A stretch of DNA of 64,000 nt from G965267605 sp965267605. Its GTDB lineage: Bacteria > Bacteroidota > Bacteroidia > Flavobacteriales_E > Vicingaceae. The notes below the pieces were generated by a model. It saw nothing but the letters and a program-made list of their open reading frames with translations, was not told the origin of the DNA and made no database searches. The stretch spans positions 1,302,001 to 1,366,000 of the forward strand of contig OZ254088.1 of NCBI GenBank assembly GCA_965267605.1. Direction: 5' to 3'. Made by a program: the position numbers and the translations under genes. Positions 32,951 to 42,287 of the stretch are shown piece after piece (positions within the stretch are counted from its first letter, which is position 1; each line of letters starts with the position of its first letter).

Positions 32951-34698
32951 TTCCTAGGAATGCGGAATACCGGGTAACGCAGGTAAGCCTTATCCATGTA
33001 TTTAGACCGCTCATAAACGAAGTTTAACTGTCGCCAGTGAGATTTGGCGAACGTGCTGTCCACCTTCATCTGCTCATCAAAGTCCTTCTTTAATTCAGCA
33101 TCCTCGCTTAGCATACGTGTAGCAGTGCTGTCAAATGCGTAATGACTGAATCCTTCCTTGCGTTGCAGGATGTTGTCGAAGTAATTCCAATTGAAGTAAG
33201 AGTCCGGGGCCTCAGGCTCCAATGTTTCAACAATGTAACGCACCTTGTCCTGATCTGTATAGACTATCACATCGCCAGCAAACAACTCAATGATCTGTTT
33301 CTCCTCTCTTACTTTGGTATTGTAATGCATATAGTGTTTCTCAAAAGGTGTTCTTACGGTCTCGTATTTGTCTATGTAGTAAACGCTTAATTCCATTACT
33401 GAATCGCGCTTTAGCTTCTTCATACGAACACGATTGAATCTGAGATTAGTGATCAACTTCGTATATGCCTGCGGTATTATGTATGCCTCAGGCACATCAA
33501 TGGTCTTAGCGGGCTTGAAATATGTGTAGTGCTTGATATTAAACGTTTGTGGGTGTAGCAGATCATATTGCGTGTACCTGACATCGCTCAAGCCACTCTT
33601 CGCTTCTCCAAAACCGTATCCCTTGAACTTAAGTGGATCCGTTTTAGATGAATCAATTACCCAAGCCAGATGTGCCTGGGGTGCTTTCCTCAATGCCGAG
33701 CGGTCCAATTTCCGTGCGGTAACGATATCGTCCCTTCTGCGATTGGCGGATTCAATAATGCTCAACATCGTATGGTACGTGTGCTCTACCCTGTCTTTGA
33801 AAGGCTTGAACTTATGCGCTTCCGTTATGAATCCTATAGTTTGAAACAATGCCGCGTATCCAGTTGAATAACGAGGTGTTTCCATGAAATCCATAATGGA
33901 CCTGTGCGGTGTTCCATCACGCGTATAGACATAAGGTGTAATCTCTTTGCCCTTCGCAGCCATGCTTTTGTATATCTCTGGCAGCATTTGTTCCCGCAGA
34001 ATTTTACCGCAATTACCTCCCAATTTGTCTGGCTGGGTAGGAATCAATCCCAGGCTGTATTGGTATTGATAACCGTTTGTGGTATGCGTTTCAATGTAAA
34101 TAGATGGATTCCATGCATGAAACAATCTGGACATGGCCATCATATTCTTCGAATCCATCTTGATGAAATCACGGTTCAGATCGAGATGTTGGTAATTCCC
34201 CCGAAAACCGTAAGCCTTTGGCCCGTTCTGGTTTACGCGACTAACGCCTCTGTTCAGCGCACCACCAATGTTGTAAACTGGTACAATACATATAATGCAC
34301 CTGCTCAACAGCGAATCATATTCCGGTTTTTTAAGCAGATCTGTTGCCAGTTTGATACTTGCATCAATACCACAGGGTTCACCCGGGTGAATCGCGTTGT
34401 TGATAAGGATCACCATTCTTGACGAGCGCCTCACCATCTTGGCTTTAAACTGTTGCTTAGTGTCAATCACAAAAAGGTGCAAGGGCTTGCCACAATCTGT
34501 TTTGGCCTGCGTGATCAGGCTGGCTTCATCGTACTTAGCTGCAAGTGCTTTATATGCTGCAATCGCCTGGTAATAAGTAGCGGACTCATTATGCTCATAG
34601 TACGTTGGCGACTGCGCCATCGCTACAACGGCACCCATAAATGTGACAGGTATAAAAAAGGCCCTCAACAATGAGAGCCTCTTCAATTTGAATATCAT
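32947..34698 (-). CDS. M14-family zinc carboxypeptidase, exported
   Basis: 583 aa. Signal peptide MIFKLKRLSLLRAFFIPVTF plus GAVVAMAQ. The M14 zinc site is seen as NAIHPGEP (His104, Glu107) and ETHTTNGYQ (His205), with the substrate-binding LNRDF (Asn175-Arg176) between. The catalytic Glu is expected in the C-terminal part of the domain. The rest (about 350-583) is a beta-rich extension without known domain. It would act on peptides in the periplasm or outside the cell. Codons 6-16 overlap a terminator-like stem-loop of the upstream gene (see terminator entry). Confidence 0.88.
   Translation of the reverse strand: MIFKLKRLSLLRAFFIPVTFMGAVVAMAQSPTYYEHNESATYYQAIAAYKALAAKYDEASLITQAKTDCGKPLHLFVIDTKQQFKAKMVRRSSRMVILINNAIHPGEPCGIDASIKLATDLLKKPEYDSLLSRCIICIVPVYNIGGALNRGVSRVNQNGPKAYGFRGNYQHLDLNRDFIKMDSKNMMAMSRLFHAWNPSIYIETHTTNGYQYQYSLGLIPTQPDKLGGNCGKILREQMLPEIYKSMAAKGKEITPYVYTRDGTPHRSIMDFMETPRYSTGYAALFQTIGFITEAHKFKPFKDRVEHTYHTMLSIIESANRRRDDIVTARKLDRSALRKAPQAHLAWVIDSSKTDPLKFKGYGFGEAKSGLSDVRYTQYDLLHPQTFNIKHYTYFKPAKTIDVPEAYIIPQAYTKLITNLRFNRVRMKKLKRDSVMELSVYYIDKYETVRTPFEKHYMHYNTKVREEKQIIELFAGDVIVYTDQDKVRYIVETLEPEAPDSYFNWNYFDNILQRKEGFSHYAFDSTATRMLSEDAELKKDFDEQMKVDSTFAKSHWRQLNFVYERSKYMDKAYLRYPVFRIPRK
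34654..34680 (-). terminator. Intrinsic terminator located inside the start of the M14 reading frame
   Basis: In the minus-strand RNA, AGGCUCUCA pairs with UGAGGGCCU (9 bp including one G-U pair, loop UUGU) and is followed by a U-run (plus-strand A at 34654-34659). It is the only terminator visible for the gene ending at 34712 and lies 18-44 nt inside the M14 gene, whose ATG is at 34698. Confidence 0.7.
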
Positions 34699-34711
34699 AG
34701 ACGAGTTGATC

Positions 34712-35080
34712 TTATTCTTCCTCTCTTTCTTCTTCAGCCTCCTCAGTCACTTCCTCTTCTCCATCTTCACCGTTGTCTTCAGTAACAACTTCTTCCTGAG
34801 CAGGTGTTTCTTCTGCAACTGGCTCTTCCACAGTTTCCTCAACTGCTACTTCCGTTTCTTCTGCAGCCGGAGCCTCTTCAGTGACTTGAGCTGCAGGCGC
34901 AGCACCTCCACCTAGAACTGGCCCGTGGTAAGTGATCCTATACCTTCTGTAAAGGTGTTTGATTACTGTTTCCTCTTCTCCCTGAAAAGCTTCTACAAGC
35001 GCGTCAACCTTCCTTAGCTGTTTCTTTTCATATTTCCAGAACAGCTCTCTTAGCTTCTCTCTAAACTCGTTGTTTGCCAT
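34712..35080 (-). CDS. Small protein with acidic disordered tail
   Basis: 122 aa. Residues 1-52 form a basic/helical domain (MANNEFREKLRELFWKYEKK, then QLRKVDALVEAFQGEEETVI) followed by VIKHLYRRYRITYHGP. The rest, about 65 residues, is almost entirely Glu, Ala, Val, Thr and Pro and should be disordered and strongly acidic. I do not recognise the family. The layout (small folded head, acidic tail) is like proteins that bind basic partners such as ribosomal or DNA-binding proteins, but this is only an analogy. It lies 53 nt after the DUF2797 gene, 13 nt before the M14 start. Confidence 0.8.
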   Translation of the reverse strand: MANNEFREKLRELFWKYEKKQLRKVDALVEAFQGEEETVIKHLYRRYRITYHGPVLGGGAAPAAQVTEEAPAAEETEVAVEETVEEPVAEETPAQEEVVTEDNGEDGEEEVTEEAEEEREEE

Positions 35081-35133
35081 ATCTAATGCAGTATTGAAGG
35101 GTCTAAAATAGTGATTGTTTGCGATTATAAAAG

Positions 35134-35949
35134 CTAATAATCAAAAGATATTCTGTACCCTGCATGACTTCGAATATTCATCACGGTATTATCTGAAAAG
35201 ATGAAATACTGTCCCTTGATGCCCGCCAGTTTCTTCGTAAACTCTGGAAGCTTGTCCAACTTAATGCTGTTTACCTTAATTGGATACTCCTGAACGGGAT
35301 AGCTGATCTCCGTGATGGTATTATCCCAAACCACGAATTCCTCAAATTCCGGTGGAAGCTCATCCAACAGCATTTCTTTCGTGTCTGTTATTGACTGTTG
35401 GTTCTCCTTCTCGTTCTTGAGCATTTTTCTCCAGTTCGTCTTATCCGTTACAAACTCTTTCAGTGCCACTTCTATAAGTCCAGCCGCCTGCCTATAAGGT
35501 GTTTCAGCCAGAATTAACCCTTGCTCAGCCCCTTGGTCTATCCAGCGATGTGGCACCTGCACACTGCGGGTAACTCCAACCTTCACCCCACTGGTAAGGG
35601 ATAAATAAGTGTAATGAGGTTGAAGGTGGTGTGCCCTCTCCCATTCTTCATCTCTTAAAGCGATCCCCTCATGTATCCTGCTAAGTTCGGGACGAATGAT
35701 ACTTTCTACCGCCAAAGGTGAACTTACAAAAGCCTCGTAGCTCAATCCTTCCCCAAAGGTCTTCTTGATCTCTTTTCCGGTTGCCACACAATGAATTTTC
35801 CCTTCAAATCTGAAAGTGACCTCCTTTCCCACCAGCGGATTTACATGAAGATCGCTTCCCTTATCGAGGACATCATATAGGTTAAGAAAGTACTGCGCCT
35901 CACCCTCTGTGTTGAGTTCAGTGCGCATTTTTCGAATGTTTCCCTCCAT
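35134..35949 (-). CDS. DUF2797 domain protein
   Basis: 271 aa from the ATG at 35949 (a TTG two codons earlier is in frame). Family motifs: EGKIHCVATGKEIKKTFGEG, AVESIIRPELSRIHEGIALR, DEEWERAHHLQPHYTYLSLT, then SGVKVGVTRSVQVPHRWIDQ and GAEQGLILAETPYRQAAGLIE. This matches DUF2797, a widely distributed family of unknown function; the conserved Cys and His residues have been noted as possible metal ligands. Here several of the usual cysteines are missing. It is divergent from the YjdI-like gene (45 nt). Confidence 0.9.
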   Translation of the reverse strand: MEGNIRKMRTELNTEGEAQYFLNLYDVLDKGSDLHVNPLVGKEVTFRFEGKIHCVATGKEIKKTFGEGLSYEAFVSSPLAVESIIRPELSRIHEGIALRDEEWERAHHLQPHYTYLSLTSGVKVGVTRSVQVPHRWIDQGAEQGLILAETPYRQAAGLIEVALKEFVTDKTNWRKMLKNEKENQQSITDTKEMLLDELPPEFEEFVVWDNTITEISYPVQEYPIKVNSIKLDKLPEFTKKLAGIKGQYFIFSDNTVMNIRSHAGYRISFDY

Positions 35950-35994
35950 GAACAAAATTTACCCCAAGTTGGTTAATCTTTTTATTTTAAGGTT

Positions 35995-36204
35995 ATGGCA
36001 ACAAAAGAATATAAAGGTGATGGTTTCACAATTGTTTGGGACTCAGAGAAATGTATCCATTCAGCGGTTTGCGTGAAGGGATTGCCAACCGTTTTTCAGC
36101 CCAGGGACAGACCGTGGATTAAGATTGATGCAGAGGACGCGGACAAAATCATCGCGCAGGTGAAAGCATGCCCATCCGGAGCGATTTCTATTAAGGAAGA
36201 ATAA
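35995..36204 (+). CDS. YjdI-like divergent iron-sulfur mono-cluster protein (Fer4_19)
   Basis: 69 aa. The sequence VWDSEKCIHSAVCVKGLPTV, DRPWIKIDA and KACPSGAISIKE is the signature of the Fer4_19 family (E. coli YjdI). Three cysteines (20, 26, 59) are present, so the cluster may use another ligand or be 3Fe-4S. Small electron carrier of unknown partner. Homologues often sit next to or fuse with CDGSH or N-acetyltransferase genes; here rplS follows. Confidence 0.9.
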   Translation: MATKEYKGDGFTIVWDSEKCIHSAVCVKGLPTVFQPRDRPWIKIDAEDADKIIAQVKACPSGAISIKEE

Positions 36205-36239
36205 ATTCAATTATTCTTTTCTCAAATAAGCGGTTTAGT

Positions 36240-36247
36240 TATCTTTG
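36240..36247 (+). promoter_or_regulatory. Bacteroidota -7 box TATCTTTG of rplS
   Basis: TATCTTTG matches TAnnTTTG perfectly, 28 nt before the rplS ATG at 36276. The upstream region is T-rich. Confidence 0.65.
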
Positions 36248-36275
36248 CCGCTCGTTTTTCAATAATAACAAGGTC

Positions 36276-36638
36276 ATGGACGCTGTAAAATTTGTAGAGA
36301 ACGATCTAGCATCAGGAAATGAAATCCCAGCATTCAGTGCAGGAGATCAAATTACTGTGCACTATAAGATCAAGGAAGGAAACAAGGAAAGAATCCAGCA
36401 GTTTCAAGGTGTGGTGCTTCAGCGTAAAGGAACAGGAACAACCGAAACGTTTACCGTTCGCAAGATTGCAAGTGGTGTGGGCGTTGAGCGTATTTTCCCT
36501 GTAAACTCTCCTTTCATTGAGAAAATTGAGATCAACAAGGTAGGTAGCGTTCGCAGAGCGAGAATCTTCTATCTAAGAAATAGAACTGGTAAATCCGCGA
36601 GGATCAAGGAACGTATTGAGCGTAAAAAAGACGCTTAG
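36276..36638 (+). CDS. rplS: 50S ribosomal protein L19
   Basis: 120 aa. Sits at the interface of the two ribosomal subunits. Typical blocks: FSAGDQITVHYKIKEGNKER, IQQFQGVVLQRKGTGTTETF, TVRKIASGVGVERIFPVNSP and the basic RRARIFYLRNRTGKSARIKE. Full length. Not embedded in the usual rpsP-rimM-trmD-rplS operon, which is common in Bacteroidota. Own promoter box. The stop codon overlaps the convergent GlcD-like gene (shared TTAG). Confidence 0.97.
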   Translation: MDAVKFVENDLASGNEIPAFSAGDQITVHYKIKEGNKERIQQFQGVVLQRKGTGTTETFTVRKIASGVGVERIFPVNSPFIEKIEINKVGSVRRARIFYLRNRTGKSARIKERIERKKDA

Positions 36639-38026
36639 TCAGGAAAAACCTTACCAGGATTAAGAATGTGATGGGGATCAAAGGCAGCTTTGATCCCTTT
36701 TTGTATCTGAAGCTGTCGGTCTGAGAACACAACGTCCATGTACTCCTTCTGAACCAATCCAATACCATGTTCTCCGGAAATGGTTCCACCCAACTGGTGG
36801 CACAGCTCGAAAATCTCTCTAATGGGTGCCTTCAAGTCCACATTCCACTGCTCATCCGACAGGTCGCCTTTTAGAATATTGATATGAAGGTTGCCATCTC
36901 CAGCGTGACCATAGCACACAGAACGGAAGCCAAAATCAGCACCGATCTTCTTCACCCCCATCAGTAATTCCGGCAGCTTAGCCCTTGGAACTACGGTATC
37001 TTCTTCCTTGTAAATTGAGTTTGCCTTTACCGCCTCTCCAAGACAACGCCTTACACGCCATAACTTGTCTTTATCTGTGACGTTATCCGCAAACAAGATT
37101 TCTCCAACTTCACATTGTTCCACCACTCCAAGGATCTTCTCCATTTCACTTTGAAGAACTTCCATGTCAAATCCGTCCACCTCAATAAGCAAATGCGCCT
37201 GATCATCCTCCGCAATCCAGATGTCTACGTCAGATACATACTCCATGGCAAATTCGAGCGCATCGCGCTCCATGAATTCAAGACCGGAAGGTGTAACCCC
37301 TGCCGCAAATATTTTCGCAACCACCACACAAGCATCTTCCATGTGTTTAAAGGGAACCAGCATCAAAAGGTCCCTGGTTGGGTTAGGTATGAGCCTGAAT
37401 ACAGCCTTTGTAATCACACCCAACAAGCCCTCGCTTCCAACGAATAGCTGTGTAAGATTGAATCCCGTTGCATTCTTCAGCACATTAGCTCCTGTCCAAA
37501 TGACTTCACCAGTGGCCAATACAACTTCAAGATTCAGAACGTAATCTTTGGTTACGCCATACTTCACAGCCTTAGGCCCACCACTGTTCTCAGCCAGATT
37601 ACCCCCAATAAAACAACTGCCTTTACTCGCGGGGTCTGGAGGATAAAACAGCCCCTTCTCCATGACTGCCTCCTGAAATACCTGGGTTATGACACCTGGT
37701 TCAATGGTGGCTTGCAAATTCTCTTCATCAATATCAAGGATGTTGTTGAAGTATTCCATGGACATCAACACGCCTCCAGATATGGGAAGTGCACCGCCAC
37801 TCAGTCCAGTTCCGGCACCTCTTACTGTAACAGGAATGCGCTGTGCATTGCAGTAGGCAAGAATTTGTGACACTTGCTCAACAGATGAGGGCTTCACCAC
37901 CAACTCGGGCTCAAACCACAGGTCTTCGGTTTCATCCCTTCCGTACCTGGACTTGCTGTCTTCACTTACAGACCACTGTGAATCTTCAAGAAAACCGGAT
38001 AATTCATGGATGTCTGCTTCTGTCAT
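36635..38026 (-). CDS. FAD-linked oxidase, GlcD/D-lactate dehydrogenase type
   Basis: 463 aa. N-terminal FAD_binding_4 domain: VKPSSVEQVSQILAYCNAQR, VTVRGAGTGLSGGALPISGG, PDPASKGSCFIGGNLAENSG, and the KYGVTKDYVLNLEVVL stretch; C-terminal FAD-oxidase_C with CYGHAGDGNLHINILKGD and SGEHGIGLVQKEYM (His residues at the catalytic metal or base position). This is the GlcD/Dld2 group that oxidises 2-hydroxy acids such as glycolate, D-lactate or D-2-hydroxyglutarate; exact substrate undetermined. No glcE/glcF subunits lie nearby, which favours a stand-alone dehydrogenase. Confidence 0.92.
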   Translation of the reverse strand: MTEADIHELSGFLEDSQWSVSEDSKSRYGRDETEDLWFEPELVVKPSSVEQVSQILAYCNAQRIPVTVRGAGTGLSGGALPISGGVLMSMEYFNNILDIDEENLQATIEPGVITQVFQEAVMEKGLFYPPDPASKGSCFIGGNLAENSGGPKAVKYGVTKDYVLNLEVVLATGEVIWTGANVLKNATGFNLTQLFVGSEGLLGVITKAVFRLIPNPTRDLLMLVPFKHMEDACVVVAKIFAAGVTPSGLEFMERDALEFAMEYVSDVDIWIAEDDQAHLLIEVDGFDMEVLQSEMEKILGVVEQCEVGEILFADNVTDKDKLWRVRRCLGEAVKANSIYKEEDTVVPRAKLPELLMGVKKIGADFGFRSVCYGHAGDGNLHINILKGDLSDEQWNVDLKAPIREIFELCHQLGGTISGEHGIGLVQKEYMDVVFSDRQLQIQKGIKAAFDPHHILNPGKVFPD

Positions 38027-38102
38027 TGCGCCTTAATCTTGGTACGATTTGTGTTACAAAATAGCTAAATTCACGGCTCTTGAAATGGTAGCAAAATTCC
38101 CT

Positions 38103-40280
38103 ATGAAAAGATTGATTTTTGGGCTGATCCTCATCTTCAGCTTCCAAGGCGCATTCAGCCAAAAGAAAGACATTACACTGGAAGACATGTGGCTAAAGTT
38201 CATGTTCTTCGGTGATGGCGTTTACGGCATGCGCTCTATGCAGGATGGTATTCACTACTCAAGATTTACCGGCAATGACAGAACGGAGCTTGGAAAGTAT
38301 GAATACAAATCGGGCAGCCAGGTGGAGACTTTGTACACGCTTGATGCTGCGATGATCAATGGCATGACAGACAACATCAAGGGAATTGATGACTACGCAT
38401 TTAGTGCAGATGAGTCCAAAATCATGTTCTCCTACGACTCCAAGAGTGTTTACAGGTATTCCTATAAAGCGAAGTACTTCGTTTACGACATCGCTTCGAA
38501 GAAGGCGGAAATGATCAACAAAGAGCCTGTTATGTACGCTACCACCGCTCCAAAGGGAAACAAGGTGGCTTACGTGCAAGACAATGACCTCTACTGGAAA
38601 GACCTGAACACCAAAAAGACCACACGTGTGACGAGTGACGGGAAATGGAACCATGTAATCAATGGCGCCTCAGATTGGGTTTATGAAGAGGAATTAGAGT
38701 TGGTAAAGGCATTTGAATGGTCGCCCGATGGCAAACGTATTGCCTACTATAGATTTGATGAATCTGCGGTCAAAGAGTTCTCAATGGACATGTATGGCCC
38801 GCTCTATCCAGAACAATACCGATTCAAGTACCCTAAGGCAGGAGAAGAGAATTCAAAGGTGTCTATCCACATTTATGATCTTGAAAGCAACAAGGCCGTG
38901 GAGATCAAACTCAACGGTGAGTGGGAGTACATTGCGAGGATCCATTGGACATCTGATCCGGGAGTGCTAGCTGTTCAGACATTGAACAGGCATCAGAATG
39001 AATTGAACATTCAATTGGCAAATGCTAAAGATGGAAGTTGTAAAACCATTTACACCGAGAAATCAGATACCTATCTGGAAATACCAAACTACCTGAATTT
39101 CTTACCCGACAACAAAGGGTTCACGTTGTTGAGTGAAAAATCGGGATACAAGCACATTTATCACTTCGACATGAATGGCAAGTTGGTGAATCAAGTTACT
39201 TCTGGTGAGTGGGTGGTTACCGACTTTTACGGTGTTGATGTCACTAATGGGCTTGTTTATTACCAAAGTGCGGAGCGCTCTCCTCTCGAACGTGATGTTT
39301 ATGTTGTTGGATTGAACGGCAGTGGGAAGAAACTATTGAGTAAGAACGAGGGTACGAGCTCAGCCCAGTTCAGCGAAGGGTTCAAATACTTCATTCACTC
39401 GTATTCAAGTGCCACGGAACCATCTACACATGTGCTCCGGGATACAAAAGGCAAGGAGGTTCGTATGCTGCAATCCAATAAGCGTTTGCGAGAGAACCTG
39501 AAGCAATTCAACATGACCAAGAAGGAGTTCTTCTCCTTCAAAGCTGAAGAAGGTCATTCCTTGAATGGTTGGATGATCAAACCGAAGGACTTCGATCCTA
39601 AGAAGCGATACCCGGTATTCATGTTCGTATATGGAGGGCCTGGTTCGCAGACTGTTCAGAACAGCTGGGGCAGAATGAACGATATCTGGTTTCAAATGCT
39701 GGCACAAAAGGGATACCTGGTGGTTTCTGTAGACAACAGAGGTACCGGTGCACGTGGTGTTAAGTTCAAGAAATGCACATACAAGCAACTGGGACTTTAC
39801 GAAACCAGAGATCAGATAGCGGCCGCCAAATACCTTTCAGATCAGTCTTATGTGGATCCTGCAAGAATTGGAATTTTTGGATGGAGCTACGGGGGCTACA
39901 TGAGCTCGCTGTGCATAACCAAAGGCGCCAAGCACTTTAAAATGGCCATTGCGGTGGCGCCTGTAACCACGTGGAGATACTACGATACCATCTACACGGA
40001 GCGTTATATGCAAACACCACAGGAGAACGAATCCGGTTATGATGACAACTCACCTATCAACCATGTAAAACTGCTTAAAGGAAAATATCTACTGGTGCAT
40101 GGCATGGCGGATGACAATGTGCATTACCAGAATGCGGTAGACATGATCACCGCGCTGGTAAACGCAAACAAGCAATTTGATCAGTTCAGTTATCCCAACA
40201 AAAACCATGGAATTGCAGGTGGCATCACCAGATACCATTTGTATAACATGATGACCAATTATATTTTAGAGAACCTCTAG
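38103..40280 (+). CDS. Dipeptidyl peptidase IV (S9 family), exported
   Basis: 725 aa. I start at the ATG at 38103, because MKRLIFGLILIFSFQGAFSQ is a signal peptide; an upstream extension to 38049 lacks one. The N-terminal part is a DPPIV_N propeller (GKWNHVINGASDWVYEEELE, FEWSPDGKRIAYYRFDES). The alpha/beta hydrolase domain has the catalytic Ser in GWSYGGYMSS (about 595), Asp in GMADDNVHYQ (670/671) and His in NKNHGI (702). The conserved EE pair of DPP-IV (VYEEELELV) that binds the substrate N-terminus is present. It removes X-Pro dipeptides from peptides in the periplasm. A peptide transporter follows 18 nt later, making a peptide-use operon. Confidence 0.94.
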   Translation: MKRLIFGLILIFSFQGAFSQKKDITLEDMWLKFMFFGDGVYGMRSMQDGIHYSRFTGNDRTELGKYEYKSGSQVETLYTLDAAMINGMTDNIKGIDDYAFSADESKIMFSYDSKSVYRYSYKAKYFVYDIASKKAEMINKEPVMYATTAPKGNKVAYVQDNDLYWKDLNTKKTTRVTSDGKWNHVINGASDWVYEEELELVKAFEWSPDGKRIAYYRFDESAVKEFSMDMYGPLYPEQYRFKYPKAGEENSKVSIHIYDLESNKAVEIKLNGEWEYIARIHWTSDPGVLAVQTLNRHQNELNIQLANAKDGSCKTIYTEKSDTYLEIPNYLNFLPDNKGFTLLSEKSGYKHIYHFDMNGKLVNQVTSGEWVVTDFYGVDVTNGLVYYQSAERSPLERDVYVVGLNGSGKKLLSKNEGTSSAQFSEGFKYFIHSYSSATEPSTHVLRDTKGKEVRMLQSNKRLRENLKQFNMTKKEFFSFKAEEGHSLNGWMIKPKDFDPKKRYPVFMFVYGGPGSQTVQNSWGRMNDIWFQMLAQKGYLVVSVDNRGTGARGVKFKKCTYKQLGLYETRDQIAAAKYLSDQSYVDPARIGIFGWSYGGYMSSLCITKGAKHFKMAIAVAPVTTWRYYDTIYTERYMQTPQENESGYDDNSPINHVKLLKGKYLLVHGMADDNVHYQNAVDMITALVNANKQFDQFSYPNKNHGIAGGITRYHLYNMMTNYILENL

Positions 40281-40298
40281 GTCGCAAATCAACAATCA

Positions 40299-42215
40299 AT
40301 GAGCAACACAGCAAGCATTTTCGGTCATAAGCCTGGCCTGTTTACCCTATTCTTTACAGAGATGTGGGAACGCTTCTCTTACTATGGTATGAGGGCATTG
40401 TTAACCATGTTCCTAATCAGTGAAATAGCTGCAGGAGGATGGGAATGGACAAGTGCAGAAGCCGGAAAGCTTTACGCGATATACACTGGACTTGTATATG
40501 TAACTCCAATTTTCGGAGGAATGATTGCTGACCGTTTACTTGGATCACGTAAAACGGTTGTAATTGGAGCGCTGTTAATGACGCTTGGTCACGGATCTAT
40601 GGCCCTGGAAACCGAAGTTTTCTTCTACCTGGGTCTTGCGCTGCTTATCCTGGGTAATGGTGCGTTCAAACCAAACATCTCCTCTATTGTTGGTGGCATC
40701 TACGCAGATGCTCAAGACAAGAAGGATGCGGCATACACTATCTTCTATATGGGTATCAATGCTGGTGCTTTCATGGGCATACTCTTCTGTGGCTACCTCG
40801 GGGAAAAGGTTGGCTGGAATTATGGATTTGGACTGGCCGGGATATTCATGTTCCTGGGAATGATCCAGTTCTACTTTGGTCAGAAGATTCTCGGAGCAGT
40901 GGGATTGTCACCCAAGCAAAGTGCCGAAACCGGTGTTGAAGGAGATGACGCCTCTGTAATTGACGTTGAGCAAGTAGCTGAAGATGCCCCTCCGGTTGCT
41001 GATACAGGTTCAAGAATTGCCATCTGGGCGGTAGTATCCGCTGTGGTGGGTGCCATATTGTACTTTGGAGTACCCTTGCTTATTCCCATTGATGATTGGG
41101 TGGGACCTATCATCATTGGATGTATGACAGGTGTGATAGGTTACATCGTCACCGATCCTACATTGAATGGAGTAACAAAGGATCGCGTGTGGGTGGTAGT
41201 AATACTCTCCATCTTCACGATATTCTTCTGGTGGGCCTTTGAACAGGCGGGTAGTTCCATGACCATATTCGCGAAAAACTACACAGATCGAATCCTAACA
41301 GGTAGTTCATCTACAGCCTTTTTCTGGATCAACACACTTCTCACCGTTGTTCCTCTATTGATCATCACGTTTGTGTTGTTGTTGCTTGCGATCAAAACAG
41401 TTAAGAAGTATCCCATCTCGATTTTTGCACTTACAGTGAGCTTTGGCCTTATCTGGTACATCGCCTACTACATGTTGGATAACGAGTTCAAGATGAAGGG
41501 ATATGAAGTAACCTACGTTGATGCGGAGGGTGCTACACAGAATCCAACAATACGTGCACCGGAAGATCTGGCTGATGGAGACAAAGTATTCCTACTTGAG
41601 CTGAAAGCAGGAAAGTACAAGAAGATTACTGCGGAAAAAGCAGCTGAACTGAAGAATAAGATCGAAGCTACCGTTGTTCGATACAAGGGTAATGAAACGG
41701 AAGTTCCAGCCTCGTGGTTCGGGATTCTCAACTCCTTCTTCATCATTGCTTTTGCGCCATTGTTCTCAAAAATTTGGCAAACCAAACTCAATCCTAGCGG
41801 ACCAGTGAAGTTTGGCATTGGACTGGTCTTGCTTGGCCTCGGCTTTGGCATCCTGTCATTTGGAGCTACTGCTATACCGAACGGTGCAGAGACAGCTGAA
41901 GTGAGCATGGTGTTCCTGATCCTTGCTTATCTGTTCCATACCCTCGGTGAGCTTACACTCTCACCTGTTGGTCTGTCTTACGTAAGTAAGTTGTCGCCAG
42001 CAAAGCTGGTAGGAATGATCTTTGGTGTTTGGTTTGGCTGTACAGCCATTGCTAATTACCTGGGGGGAATGACTGCGAGTTTCATTGAGCCTATCTCGGA
42101 AAAGGCTGGTCTGTCAGGCTTCTTCCTCATATTTACTGCTATTCCAATCTTCGCAGGAATCGTGTTATTTATCATCAATCCGGTGCTCAAGAAGAAAATG
42201 CACGGCATTACTTAA
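40299..42215 (+). CDS. POT family proton-coupled peptide transporter
   Basis: 638 aa, about 14 membrane helices. The start GHKPGLFTLFFTEMWERFSY followed by YGMRALL contains the ExxERFxYYG motif for proton coupling, and FYMGINAGAFMGILFCGYLG is the second POT signature. A hydrophilic insertion around residues 215-235 and a larger soluble segment (about 390-460, KAGKYKKITAEKAAELKNKI) lie between helices; the second is characteristic of Bacteroidota members. Imports di- and tripeptides. Located directly behind DPP-IV, it can take up the dipeptides that enzyme releases. Strong functional coupling by context. Confidence 0.95.
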   Translation: MSNTASIFGHKPGLFTLFFTEMWERFSYYGMRALLTMFLISEIAAGGWEWTSAEAGKLYAIYTGLVYVTPIFGGMIADRLLGSRKTVVIGALLMTLGHGSMALETEVFFYLGLALLILGNGAFKPNISSIVGGIYADAQDKKDAAYTIFYMGINAGAFMGILFCGYLGEKVGWNYGFGLAGIFMFLGMIQFYFGQKILGAVGLSPKQSAETGVEGDDASVIDVEQVAEDAPPVADTGSRIAIWAVVSAVVGAILYFGVPLLIPIDDWVGPIIIGCMTGVIGYIVTDPTLNGVTKDRVWVVVILSIFTIFFWWAFEQAGSSMTIFAKNYTDRILTGSSSTAFFWINTLLTVVPLLIITFVLLLLAIKTVKKYPISIFALTVSFGLIWYIAYYMLDNEFKMKGYEVTYVDAEGATQNPTIRAPEDLADGDKVFLLELKAGKYKKITAEKAAELKNKIEATVVRYKGNETEVPASWFGILNSFFIIAFAPLFSKIWQTKLNPSGPVKFGIGLVLLGLGFGILSFGATAIPNGAETAEVSMVFLILAYLFHTLGELTLSPVGLSYVSKLSPAKLVGMIFGVWFGCTAIANYLGGMTASFIEPISEKAGLSGFFLIFTAIPIFAGIVLFIINPVLKKKMHGIT

Positions 42216-42287
42216 ATAATGTTAAATGTGGGGTTCCGGACAAGATGGTACGGAACTTGAAGTGGAATTAAGCGTAGTTTTATAGGT

